A stretch of 64,000 nucleotides of DNA from Streptomyces sp. ALI-76-A. Its GTDB lineage: Bacteria; Actinomycetota; Actinomycetes; Streptomycetales; Streptomycetaceae. The notes beneath the pieces were generated by a model. It did not search any database, was not told the DNA's origin, and saw nothing but the letters and a program-made list of their open reading frames with translations. This document shows, one piece after another, positions 46,711 to 54,870 of this stretch. The translations under genes were made by a program, and so were the position numbers. The DNA lies in the NCBI RefSeq assembly GCF_030287445.1, contig NZ_JASVWB010000002.1:682001-746000 (forward strand), read 5' to 3'. The first letter of the stretch is position 1. The number at the start of each line of letters is the position of its first letter.

Positions 46711-47089
46711 CACAGACCTCCGAAGCCCTCGACACCGCGACGCCCCGGCGCCTGCCCCCACGACGGAGCACCACCCCCGGAAGCCGGCTCGCCCTCGCCA
46801 TCCGCCACCGGACCTCACCGGCCGAAACCCGAACATCCGTAGAACTTTCACCGACGGCGTTCGCGCACACGGCCGAGGGGGCGAGGCCGGCGGCTCGAGC
46901 GGGTCCCGCCGCCCGGCCGACACCGTAGGGCAGCTCGTCGAAGGCGCCTTGCCCCCGGCCGTCCGCGAACCGGCGGAGAACACATGGGGGGCGCCCGCTG
47001 CCCGTGCAACGGTCCGGCCCGTCACCACGGGGGGAGGTGACGGGCCGGACCTGCGCCCACCATGTCACACCATCCGCCCGCACACGCAC
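46711..47089. other. intergenic stretch with a perfect 16-bp hairpin
   Basis: No supported gene. The bases 47011-47026 and 47036-47051 form a perfect 16-bp stem (GGTCCGGCCCGTCACC on the left arm) with a nine-base loop. On the minus strand it lies about 80 bases after the tRNA-like gene. It could be a second terminator or a small structured RNA. Confidence 0.5.
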
Positions 47090-47122
47090 GAGCCCCGGTC
47101 CGCGGCAAGCGGAGCGGGGCTC
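47090..47122 (-). terminator. hairpin directly after tRNA gene
   Basis: GAGCCCCG (47090-47097) pairs with CGGGGCTC (47115-47122), with inner pairing TCCGC/GCGGA. It lies six bases past the tRNA 3' end on the minus strand, where a tRNA terminator is expected. Confidence 0.5.
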
Positions 47123-47128
47123 GAATCG

Positions 47129-47198
47129 AGCGCTGGGCAGGCCTTGCACCTGCATCTTCCCGCAGGAAGCGGGACGTCTTTCCTTGGACCACCAACGC
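47129..47198 (-). tRNA. tRNA-Gly (TCC anticodon), atypical or pseudo
   Basis: On the minus strand 70 bases fold as a full cloverleaf. The acceptor stem is GCGTTGG/CCAGCGC (one G-T pair), the D-arm GTC-CAAGGAAA-GAC has the GG pair, and the anticodon arm is TCCCG-CTTCCTG-CGGGA with anticodon TCC. The variable loop is AGAT, and the T-arm is GCAGG-TGCAAGG-CCTGC. G1:C72, C2:G71, discriminator U73 and anticodon C35 C36 are glycine identity features. Two positions are odd: residue 37 is U rather than a purine, and the T-loop has G at 55 instead of T. CCA is not encoded. Confidence 0.65.
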
Positions 47199-47549
47199 GT
47201 GGCCGCGCCCGGATTCCCGGCGTGCGGCTCAAGGTCCACTGTAGCGGATCTTCCCCGTCGCGCTCGCCGCCCGCGTCACCGTCCGGAGCAGAGGGCCCCA
47301 CCGGACGCCCGAGCGGACACGGAGGGGACTCACCCCGTCCGGGAGGAGAGCGCGGAGGAAGCTGATCCCCTGGCCGAGGCCAGGTGGCGTAGCGTTCAGA
47401 GGGAGAGGCGCACGCCGGCTGCGCCGGTGACCGCGCTGGTGACAGGTGGCGGTCGCACTGGAGGCGTTCCTTCGGACGTAGGACTCCGTCGCCCCGGTGG
47501 CACGACGAGATGGCGACCCAAGGGCCGCGGGCCCGTGAAGGAACACGTG
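47199..47549. other. intergenic stretch before GAF-ANTAR gene
   Basis: 351 bases without a supported gene. It should carry the promoters of the tRNA (minus strand) and of the GAF-ANTAR gene; no clear consensus was found. Confidence 0.4.
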
Positions 47550-48275
47550 ATGAGTGCCGACAACGCGTACGGCAGCAGCCAGCTGACCCAGTGGCTGCTG
47601 GAGACCAAATCACTCGAAGACTTCCTGCAGACACTGGCGGACGCCGCCCTGGAGCTGTCCCGAGCCGAAGGCGCCGGCCTCACACTGGAACGCGACGGCC
47701 GGCCGCTGACCGTGGTCAGCGCCGGAGCGGCGGCGACGAAGCTGGACGAGAAGCAGTACGGCCAGGACGACGGCCCCTGCCTGCAGTCGCTGCGCACCGG
47801 CGAGGAGCTGCTCGTCAGGGACATGCTGCGGGAGACCCGGTGGGACGACTACCCGGCCTACGCCGCGGCCTGCGGGATCCGCTCCTCCCTCTCCCTGCCG
47901 ATCGCCGCGGACACCCACACGGCATGCGCTCTCAACCTGTACGCCGGCCCGCCGAACGCCTTCGAACAAGTCGATCTCCAGGCCCTGCGGTCCCTCGCCT
48001 CGCAGGCCACCGGGGCCGTCGCGCTGGCCCAGCGCATCGCCGACACCCAGGACTTCGCCGACCAGATGCAGGCAGCGATGCAGTCCCGCAGCGTCATCGA
48101 CCAGGCTCTCGGTGTGGTCATGGGACAGAACCGGTGCACCGCCGACGAGGCCTTCGGCATCCTGCGGTCCGCTTCCCAGCACCGCAACATCAAACTCCGT
48201 GACCTCTGCGTCGAGCTGATCACCAACCTCACCGGCCGGCCCCCGACCGCCCCCGAACTGCGCCACCGTCCCTGA
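47550..48275 (+). CDS. GAF and ANTAR domain regulator
   Basis: The product has 241 residues from ATG 47550, with AAGGAA 6 bases upstream. The GAF domain spans about residues 18-160 (GQDDGPCLQSLRTGEELLVR and SSLSLPIAADTHTACALNLY). The ANTAR domain spans about 178-235 (VIDQALGVVMGQNRCTADEA then FGILRSASQHRNIKLRDL). It is presumed to act as an antitermination or RNA-binding regulator. It resembles the product of 35785-36495 in layout but not closely in sequence. Confidence 0.9.
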   Translation: MSADNAYGSSQLTQWLLETKSLEDFLQTLADAALELSRAEGAGLTLERDGRPLTVVSAGAAATKLDEKQYGQDDGPCLQSLRTGEELLVRDMLRETRWDDYPAYAAACGIRSSLSLPIAADTHTACALNLYAGPPNAFEQVDLQALRSLASQATGAVALAQRIADTQDFADQMQAAMQSRSVIDQALGVVMGQNRCTADEAFGILRSASQHRNIKLRDLCVELITNLTGRPPTAPELRHRP

Positions 48276-48394
48276 CGGGCTTCTCGGCCCGGTGCGGGAT
48301 GACGAGGTCGCCACGAGAGGGTCCAGCCGAGTGTCTGACCGTCGTCGACCTTGACGCGTTCACCGGTGCCGAAGGCCGAACGGGGATCCCGTAC

Positions 48395-48640
48395 GGGCCG
48401 GTGCGCGGGTCCAGCACTCCGTCCGGCTGTGCTGGGTGGCCTTCGCGGCCGCGTAGGCGGACATCTCGGGCAGGGTCCGCTCCCACAGGTCCGAGCCGAT
48501 CTGGACGCTTCGGCGCCACCGCGTTCCCGTATGGCCGGCAGCACCGCTCGCATCAGCAGCGGGATGGGGCTCCCCGCAAGCGCGGTGGGGACGGGGAGAG
48601 GGGTAGTGATCACGTCCGTCAGGGGTACTCCGTGCGCCCG
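48395..48640 (-). pseudogene. short-chain dehydrogenase remnant
   Basis: On the minus strand GVPLTDVITTPL and LLMRAVLPAIRERGG are followed, after a frameshift near 48510, by IGSDLWERTLPEMSAYAAAK, which holds the catalytic Y-x-x-x-K. These are consecutive blocks of a classical SDR enzyme. The Rossmann N-terminus and the C-terminus are missing. Confidence 0.6.
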
Positions 48641-48703
48641 GAGGCATCGGGACACGCCAGTGGCAGGACGAGGTGGCCTCCGGCCTCGTCGGACGGGACG
48701 GTC

Positions 48704-49559
48704 ATGCCTGGCACCGACGACCCCCATGACGGCTCGGTCGACCTCCACTTCATCGGCAACGCGACCGTCCTGATGCGCTACGGCGGGCTGACCCTGCTCA
48801 CCGATCCCAACTTCCTGCACCGCGGCGAGTACGCCTACCTCGGGTACGGGCTGCTGAGCCGCCGCCTGACCGAACCGGCCCTCGACGTCCGCGACCTTCC
48901 CCGCCTTGACGCGGTCGTCCTGTCCCACCTGCACGGCGACCACTGGGACCGCCGGGCGCGCAGGTACCTGGACCGCACGGTGCCGGTGCTGACCACGCCG
49001 CATGCCGCCCGCCGGCTCAGGGTGCTGCACGGCTTTCCCCGCACGGCGGGACTGCGTACCTGGCAGGGACTCACCCTCCGGCAGGGCGACGTACAGGTCC
49101 GGGTGACCGCGCTGCCGGGCCGGCACGCCGGCCACCGTCTGCTCCGCGGTCTCCTCCCCCCCGGTGATGGGCAGCATGCTGGAGTTCGGCCCGGTGCGAG
49201 GACCAGCCCGCCTGCGCCTGTACGTCTCGGGCGACACGATGCTCCACGACGGCCTCGACGAGATCGCCCGGCGCTTTCCGGCCGCCGATCTGGCTGTCCT
49301 CCACCTGGGCGGCACCCGCCTGCCCGGCGGTTTCGTGGTGACCATGGACGGCGCGCGGGGAGCCGAACTGGCACGGCGTCTCGCCCCCCGCCTGATCCTG
49401 CCCGTCCACTACGACGACTACACGGTGATGCGTTCGCCGCTCACCTCGTTCCTCACCGAGGTCGACGCCGTCGGGCTCGGTGATCGCCTCGTCCACTGCC
49501 GTCGCGGGCAGCGTGCGCGGATATCCCCCGACCCCGGGGTGGCTCCGGTGGTCATCTGA
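48704..49559 (+). pseudogene. metallo-beta-lactamase-fold hydrolase with frameshift at a C7 run
   Basis: The first frame, from ATG 48704, encodes an MBL-fold N-terminus with the metal motif SHLHGDH (about residue 71-77). The C-terminal half, with LYVSGDTMLHDGLDEI and LPVHYDDY (a late metal His), continues in a different frame to the stop at 49559. The break is at or near the run of seven C at 49156-49162; removal of one C would restore one protein of about 284 residues (UlaG/RomA-like). The gene is either broken, misread in sequencing, or variable at this run. The substrate is unknown. Confidence 0.75.
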
Positions 49560-49648
49560 CCACCGGAAGCGTGGTGCGGGTCCCCGGCGACTCTGCCGGG
49601 GGCGGCCCCCACAGCCCCCGCCCCGTGGACCCCGCGACCTCGGGACCC

Positions 49649-49720
49649 GTGGACCCGCGGACCCGCGGACCCGCGGACCCGCGGACCCGTGGACCCGTGG
49701 ACCCGTGGACCCGTGGACCC
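49649..49720. repeat. 8-bp tandem repeat, nine copies
   Basis: Nine contiguous copies of GYGGACCC (Y is T or C), with 49649-49656 as the first and 49713-49720 as the last. They end 25 bases before the hydrolase start at 49746. Confidence 0.9.
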
Positions 49721-49745
49721 GCGGCGAGCGGGTACCCGCCTGATC

Positions 49746-50504
49746 ATGCCGCACCTCAAGAGCCTGTCCGTCGGCGTCAGGTACGACCACGCCGGGACGA
49801 CGGTGGTCCGCAGTCTGGGAACGGAGCACCTCGGCGGGCGGGACGGTTCCCTGGTGCTGGTGCCGGGCCTGGGCGCGCCCGGATACCTGCTGCGAAGCCT
49901 GGAGCGATGCGCGCGTCACGGACCGGTGCGCCTGCTGGACGTCCCGGGCTACGGCGACCCGTCCGGCCCGGCGTGTCCGGAGACCCTCGGGGCGCTCGCC
50001 GACACGGTGGCACGGTGGCTGGCCGTCGTTCCGCGGGGACCCGTGGTGCTCGCCGGCCACTCGACCGGCGCCCAGGTGGCGTTGCACGCGGCCCTGCGCG
50101 CGCCGGAGCGGGTACGGGCTCTCGTCCTGATGGCCCCGACCTTTCCGCCTCCCCTGCGACGGACGCGTCCGCTCCTGGCGGCGTTCGCCCGCACCGCCGT
50201 CCGGGAATCCCCCTCCGTGGTGCCGACCGTGCTGCCCTCCTACCTGAAGGCGGGACCCCGGCGGCTCGTGCGCTCCATCCGCTCGGCCCAGGCGGACGCG
50301 CCGGAGGACCTCCTGCCCTCGGTCACCTGCCCGGTCACGGTCGTCACCGGAGAGGACGACGCCCTGTGCCCACCGGAGTGGATCCACCGTCTGGCACGCC
50401 GGACCGGACGGGGCCGTGCCGTGGTGGTGCCCGGGGCCCACGCGTTCCCCCACCGGTACCCGGGCCCGACCGCCGAACTGCTGGCCGGGGTGTGGGAAAG
50501 GTGA
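49746..50504 (+). CDS. alpha/beta hydrolase
   Basis: This is a 252-residue alpha/beta-hydrolase. The oxyanion region is VLVPGLGAPGYLL (about 38-50), the nucleophile motif VLAGHSTGAQVAL (Ser about 106), the acid TGEDDALCP (about 203) and the catalytic His PGAHAFPH. The family includes acyl and haloperoxidase-like enzymes; the substrate is unknown. The ATG at 49746 has only a weak GAGCGGG site about 14 bases upstream, and the 8-bp repeat array lies directly before it, so expression may depend on that array. Confidence 0.82.
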   Translation: MPHLKSLSVGVRYDHAGTTVVRSLGTEHLGGRDGSLVLVPGLGAPGYLLRSLERCARHGPVRLLDVPGYGDPSGPACPETLGALADTVARWLAVVPRGPVVLAGHSTGAQVALHAALRAPERVRALVLMAPTFPPPLRRTRPLLAAFARTAVRESPSVVPTVLPSYLKAGPRRLVRSIRSAQADAPEDLLPSVTCPVTVVTGEDDALCPPEWIHRLARRTGRGRAVVVPGAHAFPHRYPGPTAELLAGVWER

Positions 50505-50586
50505 TGCCCGAAACGGTGATGCCCGGGGCGGCGCGACCCGCTCGTCACCGCGTCCGGACCGTCCGGCTCGCGGAATCGCGGTGCGG

Positions 50587-51030
50587 TCAGGATGAGTGGC
50601 CCCGCTCAAGCGCACCGTGGCACGGCAGCGTCGGCGGTCGCGGGACGGGACGGCAGCCGCGGGCGAGAGCCAGGGCCCCGGAGAGCGTGGCCGTCACCCG
50701 CAGATACCGAGAGACACCGGTCACCCGGAGGACTGTGCGGGCCAGCGGCTCACGCGCCACCACACACAGCACGGCACCCCGGCTGTGGGCGAAGCGCCGC
50801 GTCCGCAGCAGGACAACGACAGCCGCGGCGGTGACCAACGGCGTCCGCACGTCGATGATCACCGTACGCGTGGCCGATCGTGAGATCTCCCGTCGGAGAT
50901 GCCTCTGAGCGGCGCCCTCCGCCTCGAAGTCGATGACCTCGTTGATCTGGATCACGAGAGGGCCGGTACTGAGGCGGTGGCACGGAAACAGCAAGTCGGG
51001 CTCCTTGGGGCATGCCGGCGGGCGAGCCAT
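50587..51030 (-). CDS. STAS domain protein (anti-sigma factor antagonist-like)
   Basis: The 147-residue protein has a STAS-type strand/helix pattern: LVIQINEVIDFEAEGAAQRH, then TVIIDVRTPLVTAAAVVVLL and AVLCVVAREPLARTVL. The usual phosphorylated D-S-S-G loop is replaced by P-L-V-T-A-A-A, with Thr as the only candidate site. It is probably a divergent anti-sigma antagonist. The ATG at 51030 has CAGGAA upstream. A remnant of the phosphatase that usually acts in the same pathway lies just upstream at 51069-51185 on the other strand. Confidence 0.7.
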   Translation of the reverse strand: MARPPACPKEPDLLFPCHRLSTGPLVIQINEVIDFEAEGAAQRHLRREISRSATRTVIIDVRTPLVTAAAVVVLLRTRRFAHSRGAVLCVVAREPLARTVLRVTGVSRYLRVTATLSGALALARGCRPVPRPPTLPCHGALERGHSS

Positions 51031-51068
51031 TTCCTGACCACCGTCATCTCCTACCCCTGCCTCCGGCG

Positions 51069-51185
51069 CTGATGCTGCGGATCGACGTAACGCTGCGCCG
51101 ACTGGTACGAGCGGTACTCGACCACCACGACGGCAAACTCAACGACGACGCCACCGTCCTGCTGTGCGAGTGGCGCAACCCCTGA
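51069..51185 (+). pseudogene. SpoIIE/PP2C-type phosphatase, C-terminal remnant
   Basis: About 38 codons ending at TGA 51183 encode LRRLVRAVLDHHDGKLNDDA followed by TVLLCEWRNP, the conserved end of SpoIIE/RsbU-type serine phosphatases with its metal-binding D-D. Everything upstream is lost. Confidence 0.65.
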
Positions 51186-51494
51186 TCCCGCGCCGCCACG
51201 CGCAACGGATCATCATCCGCTGCGGAACCCGGTGAATTGACGATGCGTCGGCTTTTCTCCCGGCCTCGTATCCGGCTTTGTTCCCGGCCTTGTGCGGGGC
51301 ACGGGCCACCCGGACGAATGGATCATTCGGCCATTCAGCTCAGAAACTGCCGTCTTCGGGCGCGGTGCCAAATCGGCAGGACTACTTTCCGCTGGGCTGG
51401 TTACGCACTGCCCCGACACGAAAACCAGCAGGGCGGGGTCATTGTTCCGCTGTTCCCCCCACCCGTCCGTGCACTGCTGCTGATTGAGGAACGA
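51186..51494. other. intergenic leader of ctaD
   Basis: 309 bases. A GGCCTTGT/CCGGCCT-rich direct-repeat-like stretch lies at 51258-51300, and the sequence is lower in GC than its surroundings. No gene was seen; the region should hold the ctaD promoter. Confidence 0.4.
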
Positions 51495-53207
51495 ATGGCG
51501 ATCCATACCGAACCCGTTGCCCCGGTCCCCGCCGCGGAACGCCGGAGCAGAGGCCAGGTCGTCGTGACCTGGCTGACCACGACCGACCACAAGAAGATCG
51601 GTCATCTGTATCTGATCACCTCGTTCGGCTTCTTCCTGATCGGCGGGGCGCTGGCGATGGCGATCAGGGCGGAACTGTCCCGGCCCGGCCTGCAGTTGCT
51701 GTCCAACGAGCAGTACAACCAGGCGTTCACCATGCACGGCACGATCATGCTGCTGCTGTTCGCGACGCCGACCTTCGCCGGGTTCGCCAACGCGATCATG
51801 CCGCTGCAGATCGGCTCCCCGGACGTCGCCTTCCCGCGACTGAACATGCTCTCGTACTGGCTGTTCGCCTTCGGCGGCCTCATCGTCCTGGGCAGCTTCC
51901 TGACCCCCCAGGGTGCCGCCGACTTCGGCTGGACCGCCTACACGCCCCTCAGCGGCCCCATCCGCAGCGGTTACGTAGGCGGCGACCTGTGGATCATGGG
52001 GCTGGCGCTGGCCGGCTTCGGCACCATCCTCGGCGCGGTCAACTTCATCACCACCATCATCTGCATGCGCGCCCCCGGCATGACGATGTTCCGCATGCCG
52101 ATCTTCACCTGGAACGTCCTGCTCACCTCGGTCCTGGTCCTGCTCGCCTTCCCCGTCCTGGCCGCCGCGCTCTTCGCACTGGAGGCGGACCGGAAGTTCG
52201 GCGCGCACATCTTCGACCCGGAGAACGGCGGGGCGATCCTGTGGCAGCACCTGTTCTGGTTCTTCGGCCATCCCGAGGTCTACATTCTCGCGCTGCCGTT
52301 CTTCGGGGTGATCACCGAGATCCTGCCGGTGTTCTCCCGCAAGCCGATCTTCGGATACATGGGCCTGGTCGGCGCCACCATCGCCATCACCGGTCTGTCC
52401 GTCACCGTGTGGGCGCACCACATGTTCGCCACGCAGGCCGTCCTGCTGCCGTTCTTCTCCTTCATGAGCTTCCTGATCGCGGTGCCGACGGGCGTGAAGT
52501 TCTTCAACTGGATCGGCACGATGTGGAAGGGGTCGATCTCCTTCGAGCCGCCGATGCTGTGGGCGGCCGGCTTCCTCGTCACGTTCCTCTTCGGCGGTCT
52601 GACCGGCGTCCTGCTCGCCTCACCGCCCCTGGACTTCCACGTCACGGACAGCTATTTCGTGGTCGCCCACTTCCACTACGTGCTGTTCGGCACGATCGTG
52701 TTCGCGATGTTCGGCGGATTCAGCTTCTGGTGGCCGAAGATGACCGGCACCATGCTCGACCACCGCCTGGAGAAGGTCCACTTCTGGACCCTCTTCGTCG
52801 GGTTCCACACCACCTTCCTCGTCCAGCACTGGCTCGGCGCGGAAGGCATGCCCCGCCGCTACGCCGACTACCTGGCCGCCGACGGCTTCACCGCCCTCAA
52901 CACCGTCTCCTCGATCGGTGCCTTTCTCCTCGGCCTGTCCACCCTGCCGTTCCTCTACAACGTCTGGAAGACCGCCAAGCACGGCGAACGCATCAAGGTC
53001 GACGACCCGTGGGGCTACGGCCGCTCCCTGGAGTGGGCCACCTCCTGCCCGCCGCCCCGCCACAACTTCGTCACCCTGCCGCGCATCCGCTCCGAATCCC
53101 CCGCCTTCGACCTGCACCACCCGGAACTCACCATGCTCGAGGAGCACGAGAACGTCGGCAGGCGCGACGCCGTGGAGCCCGAGGGTCACAAGGGCGAACC
53201 GCGGTGA
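51495..53207 (+). CDS. ctaD: cytochrome c oxidase subunit I (aa3-type)
   Basis: The 570-residue product is the catalytic subunit of the terminal oxidase, with twelve membrane helices. Heme and copper ligands are visible: heme a His in FTMHGTIML (about 73), the CuB His/Tyr in GHPEVYI (about 258), the CuB pair VWAHHM (about 308), and the heme a3/a pair VAHFHYVLF (about 391-393). The ATG at 51495 has GAGGA upstream. No subunit II or III gene lies in the window, so this is a second, stand-alone copy; partners are presumably at the main cta locus. Confidence 0.96.
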   Translation: MAIHTEPVAPVPAAERRSRGQVVVTWLTTTDHKKIGHLYLITSFGFFLIGGALAMAIRAELSRPGLQLLSNEQYNQAFTMHGTIMLLLFATPTFAGFANAIMPLQIGSPDVAFPRLNMLSYWLFAFGGLIVLGSFLTPQGAADFGWTAYTPLSGPIRSGYVGGDLWIMGLALAGFGTILGAVNFITTIICMRAPGMTMFRMPIFTWNVLLTSVLVLLAFPVLAAALFALEADRKFGAHIFDPENGGAILWQHLFWFFGHPEVYILALPFFGVITEILPVFSRKPIFGYMGLVGATIAITGLSVTVWAHHMFATQAVLLPFFSFMSFLIAVPTGVKFFNWIGTMWKGSISFEPPMLWAAGFLVTFLFGGLTGVLLASPPLDFHVTDSYFVVAHFHYVLFGTIVFAMFGGFSFWWPKMTGTMLDHRLEKVHFWTLFVGFHTTFLVQHWLGAEGMPRRYADYLAADGFTALNTVSSIGAFLLGLSTLPFLYNVWKTAKHGERIKVDDPWGYGRSLEWATSCPPPRHNFVTLPRIRSESPAFDLHHPELTMLEEHENVGRRDAVEPEGHKGEPR

Positions 53208-53575
53208 GGAACGGCATGCGCGGGGCGCCCGGGGACGAGCGCGGTGCACTGGCGAACACGGTCGAGGGCTACCTCCTCGCGCGGACCCATCACGACCAGG
53301 CGGAACGCGAAGCCGAAGCCCTCTGCGCCCGCATGCCCTGGCTGACCACCGCCCAGGCCGAGGACGTCACCCGTCACTACCTCCGTCAGCGCGTCGACCT
53401 CACCCGTCAGATGCTGCTGACCACCACCGAGCGGGCCGCCCAGCTCCGGCAGGAGTACGAGGACCGGTACGCGGCCCTCCGCCGCGACCTGCTCAGGCGT
53501 CACGCGGCCTGCGCCTGCGCCGTCCTCGCCTGCACCGGCGGAGTGAGCACGCTGGTGTGCCTGCTCGGCCGCTAG
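53204..53575 (+). CDS. small protein with C-terminal membrane helix, 123 aa
   Basis: The GTG at 53204 overlaps the ctaD stop (GTGA); ATG 53216 with AGGA 6 bases upstream is an alternative. The body (residues 20-95) is highly charged and helical and could form a coiled coil. The last 22 residues contain a Cys/Ala-rich hydrophobic helix ([20 protein letters not shown]). It is unknown, but translational coupling to ctaD suggests an oxidase accessory or stability factor. Confidence 0.7.
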   Translation: MRNGMRGAPGDERGALANTVEGYLLARTHHDQAEREAEALCARMPWLTTAQAEDVTRHYLRQRVDLTRQMLLTTTERAAQLRQEYEDRYAALRRDLLRRHAACACAVLACTGGVSTLVCLLGR

Positions 53576-53678
53576 ACCCGTTCCGTGGGACGCGCACGGC
53601 ACAAGCCGTCCTGGCGCCCGCGCTGATGCCCGGCCCGAGGCGATCACCACCGTGGCCGGGCCACGGGCACCGCACGAT

Positions 53679-54215
53679 TCACCGGCTGTAGGCGTCCCCA
53701 CGGGGAAGCGGGCCCACGTCGGCGCGGCGGCCGGGGCGCAGCGCGGCGTGGCGTTGTCCGGGGCCGAGGCCGTCGCGAGCGGCGAGCGCGTCGGCCACGG
53801 CGCCGGTGACGAAGGCGTAGACGGCCTTGTGCAGGACGTCCACGACGAGTTCCTTGCGGGGCCAGGTGGAGGGCGGGGCGCCGACGCCGGTCGCGTTCTC
53901 CAGGATCTGGTCGTTGGTCAGGCGGACGACGGTGAACTTGGCGGACGCGATCGGACCGCGCAGTCCGGTCTGGGCCATCACCGAACGCAGCACCCCGAGC
54001 AGGGCGGCCTGGCCGTAGTGCATGGCCCAGTTGACCGGCGGCGGCTGGGTGCCGGGGCGCTCGGGCCGTCCGGTCAGCCGCTGGAGGACCCGCGCGGGCA
54101 CATGGGAGTCCGGCCGGCCGGTGACGGCCTGCTCGACCTTCTCGCCGAGTGTCATCACGACTCCTCCGACGGTACCGGCGGCCAGCCCCTGCCACAGCAC
54201 GCGTGTGATCGTCAT
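53679..54215 (-). CDS. hypothetical protein, 178 aa, with hydrophobic N-terminus
   Basis: The ATG at 54215 opens MTITRVLWQGLAAGTVGGVV, a hydrophobic helix. A second hydrophobic stretch lies near residues 70-85, and KAVYAFVTGAVADALAAR lies near 140. The layout resembles small Streptomyces membrane proteins of unknown function. It is separated from the DUF1360 gene upstream by a strong hairpin. Confidence 0.65.
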   Translation of the reverse strand: MTITRVLWQGLAAGTVGGVVMTLGEKVEQAVTGRPDSHVPARVLQRLTGRPERPGTQPPPVNWAMHYGQAALLGVLRSVMAQTGLRGPIASAKFTVVRLTNDQILENATGVGAPPSTWPRKELVVDVLHKAVYAFVTGAVADALAARDGLGPGQRHAALRPGRRADVGPLPRGDAYSR

Positions 54216-54285
54216 GCCGGGCGAGTACCCGGTGCCGGGACCTTCACCCGCCCCGTCCGGCCGGTCCCGCCCCTCCACGGGAAGA

Positions 54286-54308
54286 CCCCCGGGCGGTCCG
54301 CCCGGGGG
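54286..54308 (-). terminator. GC-rich hairpin after DUF1360 gene
   Basis: CCCCCGGGCGG (54286-54296) is mirrored by CCGCCCGGGGG (54298-54308). It lies about 20 bases past the DUF1360 stop on the minus strand. Confidence 0.55.
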
Positions 54309-54327
54309 CACCTGTACGGGGGTCCGG

Positions 54328-54870
54328 TCACTCGCCGGTGGTCTTCTCCACCAGCGCGCTGTAGGCGAGTTGCAACGCGTCCGACCCGGCGAGGGCGGCG
54401 AGCGCGCCCATGGCGGTGCGTGTCGCCCGCGGCCAGAGCAACTGGCCCGCGGTCAGGGTCGAGGCCACCCAGACACTCACGCAGAACGGGCAGGTCATCA
54501 GCTCGCCCGCGGTGTTCCTGCCCGCCTCGGACCGTGCCTCCTCGTGCAGTTCGGCCGGGCCCTGCGGGCCGACGTACTCCGTGAAGGGGGCCCGCAGCGG
54601 ACTGGTCACCGACGCCTTGCTCAGCAGCCGGCTCAGCCGGAAGGCGGCGACCGAGGTCAGCACCACGTCCCACGGCTCGGGACGTTCGGGCAGCGGACGC
54701 CCGCGCAGCCGGACCACCGTGGCCCAGGCCGTCGTGTACGCCCCGAACCCCGCCATGGCGGCGAGGTAGCCGCCCAGCGGCCGCTCCTCCCCCGCCGAGT
54801 ACTCCCGGGTGGTGCGTCGCAGCACCCCGTGCAGACGTCGTGCGAAACGGCTGTCAGTTGCTGTACCCAT
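54328..54870 (-). CDS. DUF1360 membrane protein
   Basis: The 180-residue product has two to three membrane helices. Conserved DUF1360 features are DVVLTSVAAFRLSRLLSKAS and the cysteine motif LMTCPFCVSVWVA (Cys-x-x-Cys, about residues 135-140), a likely thiol or metal site. The ATG at 54870 overlaps the end of the Rieske gene by 17 bases, so the two are translationally coupled and may share a redox role. The function is unknown. Confidence 0.85.
   Translation of the reverse strand: MGTATDSRFARRLHGVLRRTTREYSAGEERPLGGYLAAMAGFGAYTTAWATVVRLRGRPLPERPEPWDVVLTSVAAFRLSRLLSKASVTSPLRAPFTEYVGPQGPAELHEEARSEAGRNTAGELMTCPFCVSVWVASTLTAGQLLWPRATRTAMGALAALAGSDALQLAYSALVEKTTGE

Noticed and set aside
47097..47194. 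A 98-base plus-strand tRNA-like fold closed by GGTCC/GGACC and ending ACCA.
   Set aside because: The minus-strand 70-base fold (47129-47198) has a far better cloverleaf, complete acceptor pairing and glycine identity elements.
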